Assembly (NCBI GenBank): GCA_046765795.1 | Contig: JBKPRH010000032.1 | Span: 1-14,382 of the forward strand | Direction of reading: 5' to 3' | DNA: 14,382 nt | Origin: Gp6-AA40 sp046765795 | GTDB taxonomy: Bacteria; Acidobacteriota; Vicinamibacteria; Vicinamibacterales; UBA2999 | In this document: positions 13,537-14,382 of the stretch, one piece after another | Position numbering within the stretch: the first letter of the stretch is position 1 | Layout: every line of letters starts with the position of its first letter | Made by a program: the position numbers and the translations under genes | The notes under the pieces: generated by a model | The model's input: the letters and a program-made list of their open reading frames with translations, nothing else | Databases searched by the model: none | Told to the model about the DNA's origin: nothing

Positions 13537-14124
13537 GTGACCTCTGATCGCGTCTCCGAACTGATGCCGCTCGTCTATGACGAGCTGCGGCGCATCGCTG
13601 CGGGGTACGTGCGGGGCGAGCGGCCGGGCCAAACCATTCAGGCCACGGCCCTCGTCAACGAGGCGTTCGTCCGTCTGGCCGGCGAGCGCGCGCGCCACTT
13701 CAACAGTCGCACCCACTTTCTCGCCATCGCCGCGCTGTCGATGCGGCAGATCCTCGTGCAGCGCGCACGGGCACGCAACGCCATCAAGCGCGGCGGCGGT
13801 CCGCAGCGCGTCACCCTCGATGATGCGAATGCCGCGAACATCGAGGCCGCGTACGAAGGCGCCGGCGTCAGGGCCGCCTTGAGGCGGCCCGACGACATCG
13901 ATGTACTGGCACTGGACGAAGCGCTTGTGCGTCTCGCGGCGCTCGACACCGAACTCGCGAAGGTCGTCGAGCTGCGCTACTTCGGCGGCCTCACCGTCGA
14001 GGAAGTCGCGGATGTCATGGGCACGTCACCCGCCACGGTGAAACGGCAATGGGCACTCGCGCGCGCCTGGCTGAAGCGCGCGCTCGAGGGTGGCGTCGAC
14101 GAGACGAGCGCGGAGCCCTCGTGA
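13537..14124 (+). CDS. ECF-type RNA polymerase sigma factor (TIGR02999/Sigma70_ECF group)
   Basis: The 195-aa protein directs RNA polymerase to alternative promoters. GTG 13537 is preceded by GAGGTGA (13529-13535), a strong ribosome binding site with close spacing. Region 2 spans about residues 5-85: PLVYDELRRIA, the core-binding stretch TALVNEAFVRLAG (37-49) and HFNSRTHFLAIAALSMRQILV (54-74) followed by RARARNAIKRGGGP. Region 4 spans about 125-182, with a helix-turn-helix in LTVEEVADVMGTSPATVKRQW (152-172). Two oddities: the usual N-terminal helix before PLVYDEL (LLxxWxxGD...ALxxL in relatives) is missing, and the linker between regions 2 and 4 (about 96-125) is longer than usual and contains a perfect DNA hairpin. 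The stop overlaps the next start as GTGA, tying it to a Ser/Thr kinase, the common acidobacterial pairing. Confidence 0.93.
   Translation: MTSDRVSELMPLVYDELRRIAAGYVRGERPGQTIQATALVNEAFVRLAGERARHFNSRTHFLAIAALSMRQILVQRARARNAIKRGGGPQRVTLDDANAANIEAAYEGAGVRAALRRPDDIDVLALDEALVRLAALDTELAKVVELRYFGGLTVEEVADVMGTSPATVKRQWALARAWLKRALEGGVDETSAEPS
13866..13894. repeat. Strong perfect hairpin inside the sigma factor gene
   Basis: GGGCCGCC (13871-13878) and GGCGGCCC (13883-13890) are exact reverse complements around a TTGA loop. Beyond a single bulged A (13870) the stem continues with CGTC (13866-13869) against GACG (13891-13894), giving 12 base pairs, nearly all G:C. It encodes residues 110-120 in the linker between regions 2 and 4. 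No T-run follows, so it is not a standard intrinsic terminator. Confidence 0.75.
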
Positions 14125-14382
14125 CACCGAAGCAGTGGGAACGACTCAAGAACGTCTTTCAGGAAGCGCTCGATCAGCCCGCGCACGCACGGCGCGGGTT
14201 CATTGCCGAACGCTGCGCTGACGATGTGACGGTGTTGCGAGAAGCGGAAGCGCTGCTCGCGACGCATGAAACCGCGGGCACGTTCCTCGACGATCCGGCG
14301 CGTGTCGATCCTGCCGACCTCGAAACGCTGGTGCCCGGCACGGTCATCGGCTCGTACAAAGTGCTCGACGAGATTGGGCGCG
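14121..14382 (+). CDS. Serine/threonine protein kinase, N-terminal part (cut by window end)
   Basis: The frame is open from GTG 14121 to the window end (87 full codons). The start overlaps the sigma factor stop as GTGA, which indicates translational coupling. Residues 1-72 form the helical prefix seen before acidobacterial kinases of this type (MTPKQWERLKNVFQEAL, then RRGFIAERCADD, then LREAEALLA). Residues 73-87 (LVPGTVIGSYKVLDEIG) match the first strand of a Hanks-type kinase domain, immediately before the expected glycine-rich loop. Catalytic motifs lie beyond the window. Kinases beside TIGR02999 sigma factors probably act in the same signalling route. A membrane segment or sensor domain, if any, would lie further downstream. 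Confidence 0.88.
   Translation, partial: MTPKQWERLKNVFQEALDQPAHARRGFIAERCADDVTVLREAEALLATHETAGTFLDDPARVDPADLETLVPGTVIGSYKVLDEIGR

Noticed and set aside
13866..13894. Intrinsic terminator inside the sigma factor gene
   Set aside because: The stem is strong but no T-run follows on either strand, and the coupled kinase gene downstream must be transcribed.

Overview
The window suggests a GC-rich genome of the Acidobacteriota, most likely of the Vicinamibacteria type. This is judged from gene content only: three large duplicated orphan permeases of the ADOP type, one behind a PadR regulator; a DUF4097-like beta-repeat protein; and an ECF sigma factor overlapping a Ser/Thr protein kinase gene that carries the usual acidobacterial N-terminal prefix. 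GC content was judged by eye. Coding density is high; no non-coding stretch exceeds about 165 bases, and I see no tRNA, rRNA, CRISPR array, insertion sequence or phage gene.

Layout. (1) 1-1853, plus strand: an ADOP permease cut at its 5' end by the window edge, followed by a secreted SGG-repeat (DUF4097-like) protein (1950-2942). (2) 3053-4315, plus: a secreted PQQ-type sugar dehydrogenase homologue with a divergent active site. It converges on (3) a minus-strand operon, padR (10027-9692), ADOP-A (9690-7084), ADOP-B (7072-4406), whose genes are only 1 to 11 nt apart. A hairpin at 4356-4391 separates the convergent genes. (4) 10192-10638, plus: an unrecognised conserved-looking 148-aa protein whose two flanks carry heptanucleotide repeat tracts in inverted orientation. 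(5) glgB, minus (12903-10705), divergent from (6) a plus-strand run: a cyclophilin-type peptidyl-prolyl isomerase, an ECF sigma factor of the TIGR02999 type, and the start of a Ser/Thr kinase running off the window.

How the genes work together. PadR probably represses its own operon through a perfect 9-9-9 inverted repeat just upstream of its start codon. The permeases resemble MacB/FtsX proteins but have no ATPase gene beside them here. The sigma factor and kinase overlap by GTGA and are likely co-translated. glgB and the isomerase share a short divergent promoter region.

The most unusual signal is non-coding. Degenerate 7-nt tandem repeats of three types (GGTCAAA, GGTGNTA and AAYTCCC) recur in the window, nearly always starting at, or supplying, a stop codon. 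One tract encodes the last ten residues of the SGG-repeat protein, one builds the terminator-like hairpin, and two composite tracts flank the 148-aa gene as inverted copies. A second oddity is a very strong perfect hairpin inside the sigma-factor gene, in what looks like an expanded linker between regions 2 and 4.
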